From assembly GCA_015680685.1 (NCBI GenBank), contig MNCI01023346.1, positions 476,417 through 540,416 on the forward strand: a stretch of DNA of 64,000 nucleotides, given 5' to 3'. The notes under the pieces are model-generated. The model was not told the origin of the DNA, ran no database searches, and worked only from the letters and a program-made list of their open reading frames with translations. Positions 1 to 11,334 of this stretch are shown here, in pieces; positions within the stretch are counted from its first letter, which is position 1; the number at the start of each line of letters is the position of its first letter. The translations under genes and the position numbers were made by a program. Origin of the DNA: Gnetum montanum (taxonomy: Eukaryota > Streptophyta > Gnetopsida > Gnetales > Gnetaceae).

Positions 1-378
1 TGCTCATAGTTAAGTCGTACTCACACCGCGCTATGAAAGCAATAAATAACATTAAATAAATAACAAATAAAATAAACCAAGTGAATGCTGCAATGATGAA
101 GTAATCTCGATCTTTATTGCCGGTCATGTGCATGTCCAAGTGCGGCACACTCGAATAAAGACACCGTACAATCACATTCACCACACTACGGGTAGACACG
201 GAAAAAATTCTAACTCTGGAGGGATCAAACTGCCAGAGCTTCGCTACTCTAAAACTGGGATCCTGAACAAGGGAGAGCTGCCTCTTATTTATAGACATGG
301 CGGCGGACTGTGATATAGCGTACGCGATATCGTAGGGAAGGACGCGATATCGCGGCCGATGCAAACCGTGTCTCATCA
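1..378 (-). repeat. Partial LTR of minus-strand gypsy element B (3' LTR)
   Basis: Read on the minus strand, this stretch opens with TGATGAG (complement of 372-378) and has a GATATC-rich upstream part (about 310-358). A TATAAATA box follows (complement of 286-293), then a TCTTTATTCGAG block and an AATAAA-type signal near 112-118. The same order occurs in all the other LTRs of this window. The LTR runs off the left edge, so its far end is not visible. I assign it to element B because B's gag fragments lie on the same strand immediately to the right. The purine tract expected next to the LTR start is degenerate (reads TTCCGGGT). Confidence 0.75.
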
Positions 379-660
379 ACCCGGAATCAAGTAGAGCCTT
401 GCATGGTTTCTAACATGCTATCTGAAGGTAGTCTAAGGGACTTCCTAGATCAGTTTGCTTTTATGGAAGGGCTCTTGCCATGATCCAATGAGTGATTGTT
501 TGAGTAAGAATGACAACCATGACATTTGGGTTTCACAAAGATGGAAGCTTGTTGTGTTAAGGAGGATTAGATGTGTTCCCCAGCCATCAAATCTTTTTAG
601 AACTCGTTCGGAAAAATGGTTGCTTCCTAGGTTGTGATTCACATTGTGATCACATCATCT
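379..660 (-). other. Short spacer between B gag and B LTR; pol absent
   Basis: Only about 280 bases separate the end of B's gag from its LTR, where the gag-pol relatives in this window have several kilobases of pol and non-coding DNA. I recognise no protease, reverse transcriptase or integrase motif. Small ORFs on both strands here have no recognisable content. The simplest reading is an internal deletion. Confidence 0.5.
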
Positions 661-1351
661 TGCATACTAACCACCCTTGTTGCACTTTTCTATTGTGGTT
701 GTGATGCAGTTCCCCCTGCATGATAGGAGGTGGCATTAGTGGTAAAGGATTCAGATGTTGGTTCAAAGAACTAGCTATTGATCGATGCATGTACGGGTTC
801 AGATCTATCCTTGGTGGCATTGGTCTATGGTACTATGTTAGGTAGTATTGTGGAGTTTGAACAACAACATTACTAGGAGAGATTGGATGTTGTACAAAAT
901 ATCCATATGGATCTGGCTATTGATATGGATATTGTTGGCAAGGTGATGGCATGGCCCACAATTAGGGTTGTTGTCATTACTGATAGTACTAATCTTGTGG
1001 CTATGGTAAAGCTCCACTGGGATAGTATATTGGTTCAAAGTTTTGCTTGTAGTTACCTTTCGCATATGGTAACCTTCTAGGCATTTTTTTCTTAACAAAT
1101 TTGGGATTAAGTGCATATGCCCTTGTTTCTTGTAAGTATGCCATCATGGGATAACATCCCTTGGGATGTTTGTACTAGCATATGACACATCCTTCCTCTT
1201 CTTCAAAGTTGGTGTTCAAACACCCAACCACTGAAGTCACTTTGCCCTTTCATCCAAAATCTCTCTTCTTTTTCTTATCCTTTCCTTTTTCAAAGACTTG
1301 CTTTATTCTCTCCTCCACAATCTTCAATGTTGTTGTAAAGTTGTTATCAAC
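661..1351 (-). pseudogene. Gag C-terminal part of element B (broken)
   Basis: Minus-strand translation of about 1250-1346 gives the end of the gag capsid region (NNFTTTLKIVEE...). Further down (about 1180-850) it gives the linker after the zinc knuckle, matching the order seen in element A at 4140-4330. The reading continues directly from 11335 once element A is removed, so this is the downstream half of one gag split by A. Stops and frame changes mean it cannot make protein. Confidence 0.75.
1347..1351 (+). repeat. Target-site duplication of element A (left)
   Basis: TCAAC immediately precedes the 5' LTR. The identical five bases follow the 3' LTR at 11330-11334. A perfect 5-bp duplication is the signature of integrase-mediated insertion. 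Confidence 0.9.
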
Positions 1352-2199
1352 TGATGAGTCACCAAATAAACGACCCAATATCGAACCCTTGATATCGGAT
1401 ACGTGATATTGGATCAGCCAAGCGACATCGGACACGCGATGTCGAAACTTGTCTCATTGTCTATAAATAAGGGACAGGGGCGCTTGGTTTTGGATGGTAA
1501 TTGTTCAGTCTTTTAGCCGAACTCTTGTAGTTTTTTCCTTCCAAAGTTAGAATTATTTCTAAGTGCCCGCAGTAAGAGTCGTAGAGTGAACGGATCTTTA
1601 TTCGAGCATTGTGTACCTGAGCACACCTTGTATCTAGAAATAAAAAGAAACTTTGTGATAAACCTTGCAACATTCAGAATAGCTTAACTATTGCATTTAA
1701 TGTTATTTACTATTATTTGATGCTCTCATTAGTTAATTAATGTTATTTCTATAGAATTATTAATTATCAACGAATTAGCACACTTAGCACAACCACTTCG
1801 AGCATACATGGAACACTTGGTAACCCAGTAACGACTAGCGTTTGGTAATCCTAGTAGTGTTACACTAATTTAGGATGTGTCTGGAGAGTGGGAATGGATG
1901 CTAGTGTTAGGATTCGATCAACATTAGAGTTACAAAAAAACCCACTAGTTAATTAAATCTTTTCATTTCACACACTTAGAAGACCAAGATAGAAAATATA
2001 AAAACAAAAAAAATCATATACCTCAATTTTACTTAACCATACAATTATGCCTTACAAGTAAGCTTGGGAAGATAACGATTGCATAACTCATCCTTGTTTT
2101 GGGTAGGTGCATAAGCACTTAATCCTCAGAGTTTGACTGGATTGCACGTGAATGCTCGTATTTGTATGATTGGGCGTAGGGGTACCTTGCTGCTCATCA
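1352..2199 (+). repeat. 5' LTR of element A
   Basis: The LTR starts TGATGAG and ends CTCATCA. Its U3 carries alternating ATATCG, GATATCGG and GACATCGG/GATGTCG motifs (about 1379-1445), followed by TATAAATA at 1462-1469. The R/U5 part has the window-wide block TCTTTATTCGAG, a GTGT...ACAC inverted repeat, and AATAAA about 1642. It matches 10456-11329; the 3' copy has a short extra segment in U3. Confidence 0.9.
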
Positions 2200-2219
2200 T
2201 TGTCATCATTGCCAGGGAT
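2200..2219 (+). other. Primer binding site of element A
   Basis: The 20 bases directly after the LTR end in ATTGCCAGGGAT. This is a degenerate match to the 3' end of tRNA-Asp as used by Athila/Tat elements (TGGCGCCGTTGCCGGGGA). The position adjacent to the LTR supports the call; mismatches are attributed to decay. Confidence 0.75.
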
Positions 2220-2335
2220 TTTTTTGTTTGTGCGCTGATTAGAACTTAGGAAATCCTTCCATTGTTGGAACGAACCCTTAAGGTTAACTATTCTACAATC
2301 ACCAGAAAAGAGTACTCCGCATTGAGTAATCAATC

Positions 2336-4660
2336 ATGTCTCCTTCTTCTTATGAGAGTGCTTCACTGACTAGGTCTGATACCATGAACAATCAGAGGTG
2401 CAAGATGATCTGCTAGTGCCCCACTAGTTTTGCATGGTATACGCTCATCTTAATGAGTATGTACCAGACTTTACCTTTATCCTCTACTAGGATGAACAGT
2501 TGCGATGGCGTGATTTAGAAGGTAACATAGTGTTACCTCCCGATCACTCAATCCCAGGCATGCTTCTTCATGCTCTCACACAAATTGGTATACAGAACTT
2601 ACAGTTAGAGTACGTTGTGCATGAACACTTACGAAGGCACACCGCCAAAGGGATCTACAACAGGAGAGACATTACAAATTCATGAAGGGGAAGTGGTCTC
2701 AGGATGTCTCGTATGTCCTAAGTAAAAATGACGATGGTGAATTTATCTCAAGAGGTTTTCCACAAAACAATGTTCCTCTCTTTGACTTCGGTCAAGGAGT
2801 TGGATATCAGAATCTTCACTCAACTATTCATAATCCAAGTTCTGGTACCAATGGACACAAAGGGTCTAGGAAAGGAACATGAATGCATGACAATGATGGA
2901 CATCATGATCTTAACCGTGATTGAGGTTGCGATTACTGAAGAGAAGGTGGCAGGCATCGACATGGTGCTAGTCCTCCTTCCTCTTCACCTTCATCGTCTT
3001 CTTCCTCCTCTCCTTCGGAATTTGAATGTAGTCATAGAGGGTGAGACCATGAGGACAATGGTAGGAAAAATAGAAATCACTGATAAAACAGTAGAGAAAG
3101 GGAGCGAAGGCATTTTAGAGAGACACATCACGAAAGAAGGGAGAGTAGGGAACAACATAGGCATCATAGATGCCATAGGCAACATGATCACGATGAACCC
3201 CTACTCACCACCCAAAGTATGTTAAATATAACAAAGGTTGTTAGGATTCCAACAAGGCACCAGAAAGATAGTAGGATCAAAAGAATAAACATGAATAACA
3301 TCCCATAATTTGAAGGGGGATACAATGCTAATCCTCAAAACCATTTAAAAACATTCCACGATGCATGTGCCTTGTAGAATATAAAAAATGAGTGGCAAAA
3401 GCTAAAGTTGTTTCCACGGACACTGATCAAGGAAGCAGAAAGCTGGTACTGGTCCTTAGAACTAGAATCCATTCATCGATGGAGTACCATGTTGGAGCTA
3501 TTCAATGATAAGTATCAAATGTACTCCCAAGTGTCCAACCTGCATAAGCAAATCCAAGGATCGAAACAAGGAGGACACGAACCCTTGGATGCTACCATTG
3601 GCTGATATTATTCATTATTACATTATTGCCCTAGCCATGGTTACTCACAAAAGGAACAACTATGCCATCTCGTAGATGAGATTAGGAATAAATCATGAAG
3701 AACCCTTGGGACTTATTCCCAAGGAAGGTTATTCGAGCTCAGAGCCCATCAAATACAAAGATTGTTGGAGCGAGTTACCAAGGAGGAAGATGAGTTGAGG
3801 AAAAGAGAAAGTGTGGAGGAGTATAACAAAGATCCTTCCCTCTCAAATAAGGAAATTAGATTTTACGAAGATGAAGAAGAGTCACCGCTTGAAGAGATGG
3901 TGAATAGAAAGACTTTTCCCATTCAAAAAGTTGCATCAGAAGTATTGACAAAGGTGGATCAAATGTGAAACTCCCTAGATGACAAATTTCAAACTGTAGT
4001 AAAAATAGTAGAGGAGTCTAGAGAACAAAATAGTGACTAAGAGAGAAGGAAAAAGAAAGAAGCTGAGTATGTACGTAACAAGGGTAAGGGCAAGGTTGTG
4101 GATTTAGACATAGATAATGATGGCAGATGTGAGATTTGCCAATATGACCATCCTAAGGGATGTTGCCCAGTAGTGTCACATTTGCAAGAGTCTAGGGTAT
4201 ATGCACTAAACCCATGATTAAACAGATGACAAACACCTAGAAGGTTACGTTATCCTCAAGTTAACCCAAGGTAGTTCCACCAACCCTTGACATATTATTC
4301 GAGTGGAGCTCCACCACAACTGAATGAATAGTATCAGCAATGGCAACGCTCACAATCATGGGGGATGCCACTACCACGTCAACAGTACCCTTACCGTTAA
4401 CCTAACCCATATGGGTATTATGTTCAACAACTGATCTCTTCACATGACTCTACCAGTCACGACACTCTTCAACCTCACTACTAGACCCCTGAGTACTATA
4501 GAACTTCTTCTTCTTCCATGGGTAATGCTCCACATACACACTACCCTTCTCATCTGTCTGCATCTCTTCCACCCTCAGCTCCATTACCACTTGCTCCAAC
4601 TATGTAAGCCAAGCTTCCTGCCCAGCCACAACAACATAACGCTACAAGGGCTGTAAATCT
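2336..4660 (+). pseudogene. Gag of element A (decayed)
   Basis: The reading opens MSPSSYESAS at 2336, as in element C (37195). A Ser/Pro- and Arg-rich region follows (about 2940-3200). The retrotransposon gag core is at about 3330-3760 (LFPRTLIKEAESWYWSLELE and following). A charged helical stretch ends at about 3970, and a zinc knuckle CX2CX3HX4C lies at about 4128-4166. Downstream is a proline/glutamine-rich linker. Gag would package the element RNA. Stops and frameshifts interrupt the reading at several points (for example after 3603 and 3966), so only fragments are open. Confidence 0.85.
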
Positions 4661-4739
4661 TCAACCCACTGTTGGTTCGGACAACCGATCAAAGAGGAGA
4701 CCTTTCTTTAGAACCAACAGTCCAACCAAGGCCTTACAA

Positions 4740-7700
4740 CCACATGTGGCTAATTATCTAAATGCCTCATCATCATTTGGATCTTTGGAGCTTCCTTCGA
4801 ACCAAAAACTGCACTCAACACACATTGTCATGTTAACTTATGCCATCATTGATTGGATTAAAGCTGGCCATCTTCCTAGGAAATTCTCTGATCTTGGAAG
4901 TCCTCTTATTTATTTACAAATCACTGGAAACAAGCCTTGTAAAGCTCTTTTGGATTCAAGTTTTGGTGTTAATTTGATCTCTCAGGAAATGTATAAAGCC
5001 TAGAACCTACCTCTGCTAAAGAAGAGTAACATTCATTTAGAGTTGGCTAACTAGTCCATCACTATTCTGTTGGGACTAGTGGAGGATATTGTCACCACTA
5101 TTTGTGGGTGGTCGTATCCAGTCAATTTCGTAGTGATCCAAGTCAATAACTGCAAGGGGAACTTCCCAATCATAATGGGAAGAGCATGGCTAAGTACAAT
5201 TGATGTGTGCCTAGGAATACATGATCTTTCCCTAGAAATATCAAATGAAAATGCATTTAGAAAGATTTAGAAGAAGCAAGTTCCATGCATCGCATACAAT
5301 GATATAGGGTGTAACTACGTGCAGAAGTCCTGGTTTGTACAACACTTAACATTGGCTACATGCAACTAGTGTGCACAAGTATCTAACATACAAAGATGTT
5401 TGTATGCAGTAGCCACAAGACAGGAAGGCACCCAGTGGCTAATAGCTGACCTAGAGAGCAATTCAATTTTATGCATGGAACTAGCTGAGAGCTTGACTTG
5501 TGCCTATATTGATAGCATAGATTCATTAGAACAAGTCCATCACCAACTTCCAAGTACTGAAACCAAAGATATTAACTGGGAAAAGTTGGAAATCTCTGAT
5601 GAATTTAAGTAAGAACCCCTTGAATTAAAATCATTGCCCACTGGTATGGAGTATGCATTTCTCAAGAATGAAAAAATGGTAATCATTAATGCTAAGCTCG
5701 CTCCTCAACAAAAAGAAAGACTGTTGAAGATGATAAAAAATGGTCAAAAGCCTTTACTTGGTCATATCCCGAATTAATTAGAATAGATCCTAAGATATGC
5801 CAACATAGAATTTACATTGATCCCTCTATGAAGCCTCAATGACAACTGCAAAGATGACTGAACCCAAAGCTTAATCAAGTAGTTAAGGAAGAAATTGATC
5901 AACTTTTAAAGGTCGGGTTCATCTACCCCATTGTTGACAGTGAATAGGTTAGTCCATTAGTCATCGTGCCTAAAAAAGGTTGTAAATGGAGGGTGTATAT
6001 AGAATTTAGGCTATTAAACATGGCAACATTTAAAGATCATTTCTCATTGTCATTCATTAACAAGGTCTTAGATACCGTTGCAAGGCATTGTTATTATAGT
6101 AATCTGGATGGTTACAGTGGGTACAATCAAATCCAAATAGCATCAAAAGACCAAGCCAAAACTACATTCACGAGTCCTTGGGGGACATTTGCATACAAGC
6201 AGATGTTGTTTGGCTTGTGTAATGCTCTAGCAACATTTCAACATTTGGTTCTCAATATATTTTAGTAGCAAATAGGGAATGGTGTGAAGGATTTTATGGA
6301 AGATTACTTCACCTATGGAGCAAACTTTGAATAAGCATTAGACTGATTAGAGAAAGTGCTGAAACGATGTGTTGAAACCAACCTAAGGCTCAATTGACAG
6401 AAGAGCCACTTAATGGTCCAAGAGGGCATTGTATTAGGGCATAAAATTTCACAAATAGGGATATAGGTAGATCTTGAAAAAATTAAAGTCATCCAAGGAA
6501 TCACTTGTCAACTTGAAACTATAAAGGATGTCTGATCATTCCTTGGACATACTGGCTATTATAGAAATTTCATCGAGAACTTTTTGAAGATTATAAAACT
6601 GTTGGTAGAATTAACGAAAAAGGACATACCCTTTGAATGGACTAATGAATGTGAGTTAGCTTTCCAAACCTTGAACAAGAAGCTCATAGAAACACCCATT
6701 CTACAAGCTCTTGACTGGTCAAGACCATTTCATATAGTGATTGATGTGTCTAATTTTGCTTTAGGAGTCACACTTACATAGTTAGATAACCAAAAACGTC
6801 CCTATTACATTCACTATGCAAATTGAAGCATTGTTAGTGCACAACTCAACTATACCACAATAGAAAAAGAGTTAATGGTTGTGGTGTTTGCACTAGAGAA
6901 ATTTAGGCACTATGTATTAGGCTATAAGGTATTTGTACACATAGATCATAGTGTGATTCAGTTCCTTATGAATAAACCAATGGTGGCCCTCACATCATAC
7001 GATGGCTTGTGATCTTGTAAGAGTTCGATCTCATGATAGTAGCTCGTAAAGGCACTAAGAATTTTGTTACTGATCATTTATCTTGGTTGCGATGGGACAA
7101 CAAAGAGGACGAATACCCAATTTCTAATCACTTCCCTAATGAACTACTCTTTGCAGGTGTAATAAACAATTAATCAGCCATAGATACAAATTGGTATAGT
7201 AACATTCTTACTTATCTTCTCACACAAGAAACACCACAAGGGATGGACGTTAGAAAGAAACAATAGTTTCTCCATTGAGTCAAACATTTCATGGAAATCA
7301 ATGGACACCTTTACAAGGTGTGTTTTGATGGCTTGGTTTGATGGTGTGTTTCCGATGCAGATCAATTGCGAGTTCTCCAAGATGCTCATGAGGGCCTTTG
7401 TGGGGGTCATTACGCTGGGAGATGAACAACCATTAAAATCTTGCTTACAGGATATTATTGGCCTACATTATTTTAGGACATCCATCATTTTGTCCAATCT
7501 TGTAAGCACTGCCAACGCGATGGGGGAATGACTGCTAGAATGGAAAGTCCAAAATAATGGATTCAACCCTTAAAACCCTTCGCCATATGGGGTATTGATT
7601 TTATGGGATCTATTACATCGATGTCCAATGGAAAAGCATACATTGTTGTTGTTATTGATTATTTTACAAAATGGGCAGAAGTAGCCGCCATGACTGACTG

Positions 7701-8541
7701 TACATCATCTACCACTGCACAATTTATTCAACAACAAATCGTAAATAGGTTTGGCATGCCTCATGCACTTATTTCTGATAATGATACACATTTTATAAGT
7801 GTGACTTTTTGAAAGTTGATGTAACACTTAGAAGTTGAGCATAAATTGATTACACCATATCATCCTCAAGAGAATGGTCAAGCCGAAGTCACCAATAGGG
7901 AAATCACAAAAATTTTGACATGAACCATTAGCAAATATAGGTGAGACTAGAGCACCAAACTGAATAATGCTCTTTGGGCCTACTGCTCCATATGGAAATT
8001 CCCTATAGGCTATTCTTCCTATGAGTTAGCGTACGGTAAACTTCCAACACTTCCTATCCAAGCTGAGCTCCGTACACTATCTACAACATGTGACCTTAGC
8101 CTTGACCTCAGTCTAGCATAGAAAGAATGGTTAATGAATCTTAACTTGCTAGATGAAAATTGATTAGCCGCCTTGTCATCCAATGAACTACACAAAGCCT
8201 TTAACAAATAATGTCATGACCTAAAAATTATAAAAGTCAAATACCAACTAGGAGATAGGGTTCTTTATTGGAATTCCACACATGTGCCATAATGAACTAA
8301 ATTTGAAACGTCATGGAAAGGACCTTATATCATTCGTGAAACTTTTCCTTTAGGGGCCATGATGATCTATAACCCTGGAAGCCTGGATAAGAAATTATTG
8401 GTCAACATCCAACAAACCAAACCTTTCCATGAGACCAAAATGACCAGTACTAACACTACCTCTATTAACGGACAACCCTACTCATTATTTTGGATCTCCT
8501 CCTTCCAACTCAATCATGGGGGAGATGGCCACCAATGCTAA
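4740..8541 (+). pseudogene. Pol of element A: protease, RT, RNase H, integrase (decayed)
   Basis: Protease: the LLDSSFG motif near 4945-4965 replaces the usual DSG with DSS. Reverse transcriptase: VPKKGCKWRVYIEFRLLN at about 5963-6016, then YSGYNQIQIA. The catalytic box at 6293-6310 reads FMEDYF where FMDD is expected, so one metal-binding Asp is changed to Glu. RNase H: about 6690-7060. Integrase: a zinc-binding part at about 7360-7530, IWGIDFMG at about 7590, ISDNDTHF at about 7770, and NGQAEVTNREI at about 7873. The reading ends at TAA 8539-8541 after HGGDGHQC. At least a dozen stops, plus altered protease and RT boxes, make it inactive. Confidence 0.88.
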
Positions 8542-10455
8542 TTATTCTAAGCCCTCAGTTTCTTTTGTCTTTTTGTTTTACACATTTTTCATTTTTACTT
8601 GTTTTTTTTTCACCATCATTAACATTTTTACTATTTCTTTCTCTGTTACATTTTGTTTGATTTATTCTCACTCATCACATAATAAGTGCTCATGATGGTG
8701 GGTTGTACTATAATGGTATTGATTGTAATGTTTGGTTTTTACCTTTGAATTTTAATGTTGATGCTAAGATATGGTTTCTTTTGATTAAACATGCAATGAG
8801 TCCATGTCATCCATTCATCCATTTAGCTCTATGGTCTCCCTTTATTTTGGAAATGTACTGCCTCTTTTTTTCTAATCAAACTTATTAATGAATTTATGGC
8901 TTGGTATTCTCCAAACTAAGGAAAGATTGAAATGCATTGGAAAGGGTGTGACTTCAAGGGGATTCAATGCATTTGTGTTGGCTATTCTCTTGGGTACTTG
9001 GATGTTTTTCATAGGATTTCTGCCATTCCACTATCGACTAATATCGGGAAGTTAAATGAATCAAATAAGTCTTTGCATGGTGTGGTTCTCACTCAAAAAA
9101 AAAAAAATTGGTGGGAATTCAAAGCATACCCCTTAGACATAATAAAGGAACATGGGCTACAAGCACTGGTTATGGCACTAGAAAGACATGTTACCCACGC
9201 CTGAAAGTTCCCTCTAACTAAGGCCCTTTCTCACTTCCTACTTCTCTATTCTTCTCTTTTTGGGATGGCGGTTTCTCTGTGGAAGAATTCTTGTTGCTTT
9301 AGGAGGATGAGTTGGTCAAGTGTGTTAATGCGAGATCACTGGATGTGGTTAGTTTTAATCTAGATTTGGACTAAATTTTATTAAGTCACCTTAACCACAT
9401 AATACACAAGGGACTTTACACAATCTTGATTTTGAAATTCTATTCCATTCTCTCTTCTCTTTCCATATTGCTTCCTGTATTCTAACTCATTGCCGATTTT
9501 ATGATTAGTCTATATCTTGGTTGACGCATTGTTATTCTTTGGTAAATTCTTGTGGGTGAATTCTTAACGATTGTTTCCATATGTCATTCCTAGAGCCTAC
9601 AGACTCTTTGGTTTTTGGGTTTGTCAAGGCATAAAGGGCATGAGCCTACTTTGGGGAGGACCCACTGGCATTTCTTTTTGGTGCAATTATTAAGTTCTTT
9701 CCCTTAAACATATCTCATAATCAACTATTTCTTGTTTCACCCCATCCATAACATCCATTTTCATTTTTCTCTTCCCTTCTATGCATTTTTATTGACTTCA
9801 CCATTATTATTTCTCTTATCTTCCTTTTTCTTTCATTTTCCATGCTATTGCTACTGGAGGTTTGCTCTTAGTTGTGGGGGCCTGTTGTAAATTTTTCCAT
9901 TCCATTACTGATCTCACCCCTACACCTTGGGTATTTATTAGTTACAAACCTCTAACCCAATATTTTCCATACCCACAACTGAGCCAATGTGCTTCATATC
10001 AAGGCAAGGTATTAACTGCACTATATTTTATCTATCCTTGCTAATTCGGGATTATGTTGTGTGTGCATATGGTGATCACATGAACAATGGACTGGGATAG
10101 GAGGGAGCACTTAGGATGGACTAGTGCAAGAATAGTTACGCAAGGAACAAGCTTAGTCATGTGGCCATGGACAAACAACGATGTGCACATTTTTGACATC
10201 AGCAATAACACGTCTCATTTTCTTTTCTCTCTCTCTCTTCAACCTATCAAATGAGGGTCTGGATGTCATCTATGTACAGTGTTCACCACAATGGTTATGA
10301 ACACCAATGCTATAATATGTTTGTTGATTCATTCACTGGGCACTTTGAGTCTATCATATCATGTCACCGTCAGTTGTCGTTTAGTCAATAATCCCATACC
10401 TTCCCAATATTTTGTAAAGAACTTGAGGACAAGTTTTGATTTAGTCATGGGGATA
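8542..10455 (+). other. 3' non-coding region and polypurine tract of element A
   Basis: This is about 1.9 kb with no supportable ORF. Several blocks recur in C, D, F and G: a pyrimidine-rich start, AAGACATGTTACCCACGCC (about 9183-9201), GGGGAGGACCCACT (about 9654), a CT-rich run (about 10215-10230), and a TTGAGGACAAG box at about 10424 shortly before the purine tract GGGGATA (10449-10455). The purine tract primes plus-strand DNA synthesis in LTR elements. Confidence 0.75.
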
Positions 10456-11329
10456 TGATGAGTCACCAAATAAGTAACCTAATATCGAACCCTCGATATT
10501 GAACCCCTGATATCGGATACGCAATATTGGATCGGCCAAGCGACATCGAACACATGATGTCGAAACCTGTGTCATTGTCTATAAATAAGGGACAAGGCCG
10601 CTTGGTTTTGGATGGTAATTTTTTAATCCTTTAGCTGAACTCTTGCAGTTTTTCCCTTCTAGAGTTAGAATTATTTCTGAGTGCCCATAGTAGAAGTCAT
10701 AGAGTGAACGAATCTTTATTTGAGCATCATGTACCTGAGCACACCTTGTGTCCAAAAATAAAGATGAACTTTGTGATAAACCTTGCAATATTCAAAATAG
10801 CTTAACTATTGCATTTAATGTTATTTACTATTATTTGATGCTCTCATTAGTTAATCGATGTTATTTCTATAGAATTATTAAGTATCAACGAATTAGCACA
10901 CTCAGCACGACCACTTCGAGCATACGTGGAACACTTGGTAACCCAGTAACGACTAGTGTTTGGTAATCCTAGTAGTGTTACACTGGTTCAGGATGTGTCT
11001 AGAGAGTAAAAACGGATGTTGGTGTTACGACTTGATCAACATTAGAGTTACAAAAATAAAACCCACTAGTTAATTAAATCTTTCATTTCACACACTTAGG
11101 AGACCAAGATAGAAAATATAAAAACATAAAAAATCATAAAAAATCATATACCTCGAGTTTACTTCACTATACAATTATGCCTTACAAGTAAGCTTGGGAA
11201 GACAACGACTGCATAACTCATCCTTATTCTGTGTAGGTGCATAAGCACTTAATCCTCGGAGTTCAACCCAATTACGCGTGAACACTCGTATTCGTATGGT
11301 TGGGCGCAGGGGTACCTTGCTGCTCATCA
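10456..11329 (+). repeat. 3' LTR of element A
   Basis: It has the same ends and internal order as 1352-2199, with TATAAATA at 10580-10587. It carries an extra U3 segment, including a second ATATTG-type motif (about 10490-10510). It is followed directly by the TCAAC duplication. Confidence 0.9.
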
Positions 11330-11334
11330 TCAAC
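11330..11334 (+). repeat. Target-site duplication of element A (right)
   Basis: TCAAC, identical to 1347-1351. Confidence 0.9.

Larger units (their letters stand above)
1352..11329 (+). mobile_element. Ty3/gypsy LTR retrotransposon A, complete but decayed
   Basis: The element is about 10.0 kb with two LTRs (1352-2199 and 10456-11329), both starting TGATGAG and ending CTCATCA. It has a tRNA-Asp-type primer site at 2200-2219, gag, then protease-RT-RNase H-integrase, about 1.9 kb of 3' non-coding DNA and a purine tract at 10448-10455. Domain order (integrase last) is that of Ty3/gypsy. The primer site, the gag CX2CX3HX4C knuckle and the lack of a visible chromodomain point to the Athila/Tat branch. 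It is flanked by TCAAC on both sides and lies antisense inside the gag of B. Many in-frame stops show it is not coding-competent. By eye the two LTRs are roughly 90% alike, so insertion is not recent. Confidence 0.93.

Noticed and set aside
2728-3225. 165-codon ORF in element A (and 37733-38113 in C)
   Set aside because: It is an alternative frame of the Ser/Pro- and Arg-rich part of gag; the gag frame aligns across elements, this one does not add a domain.
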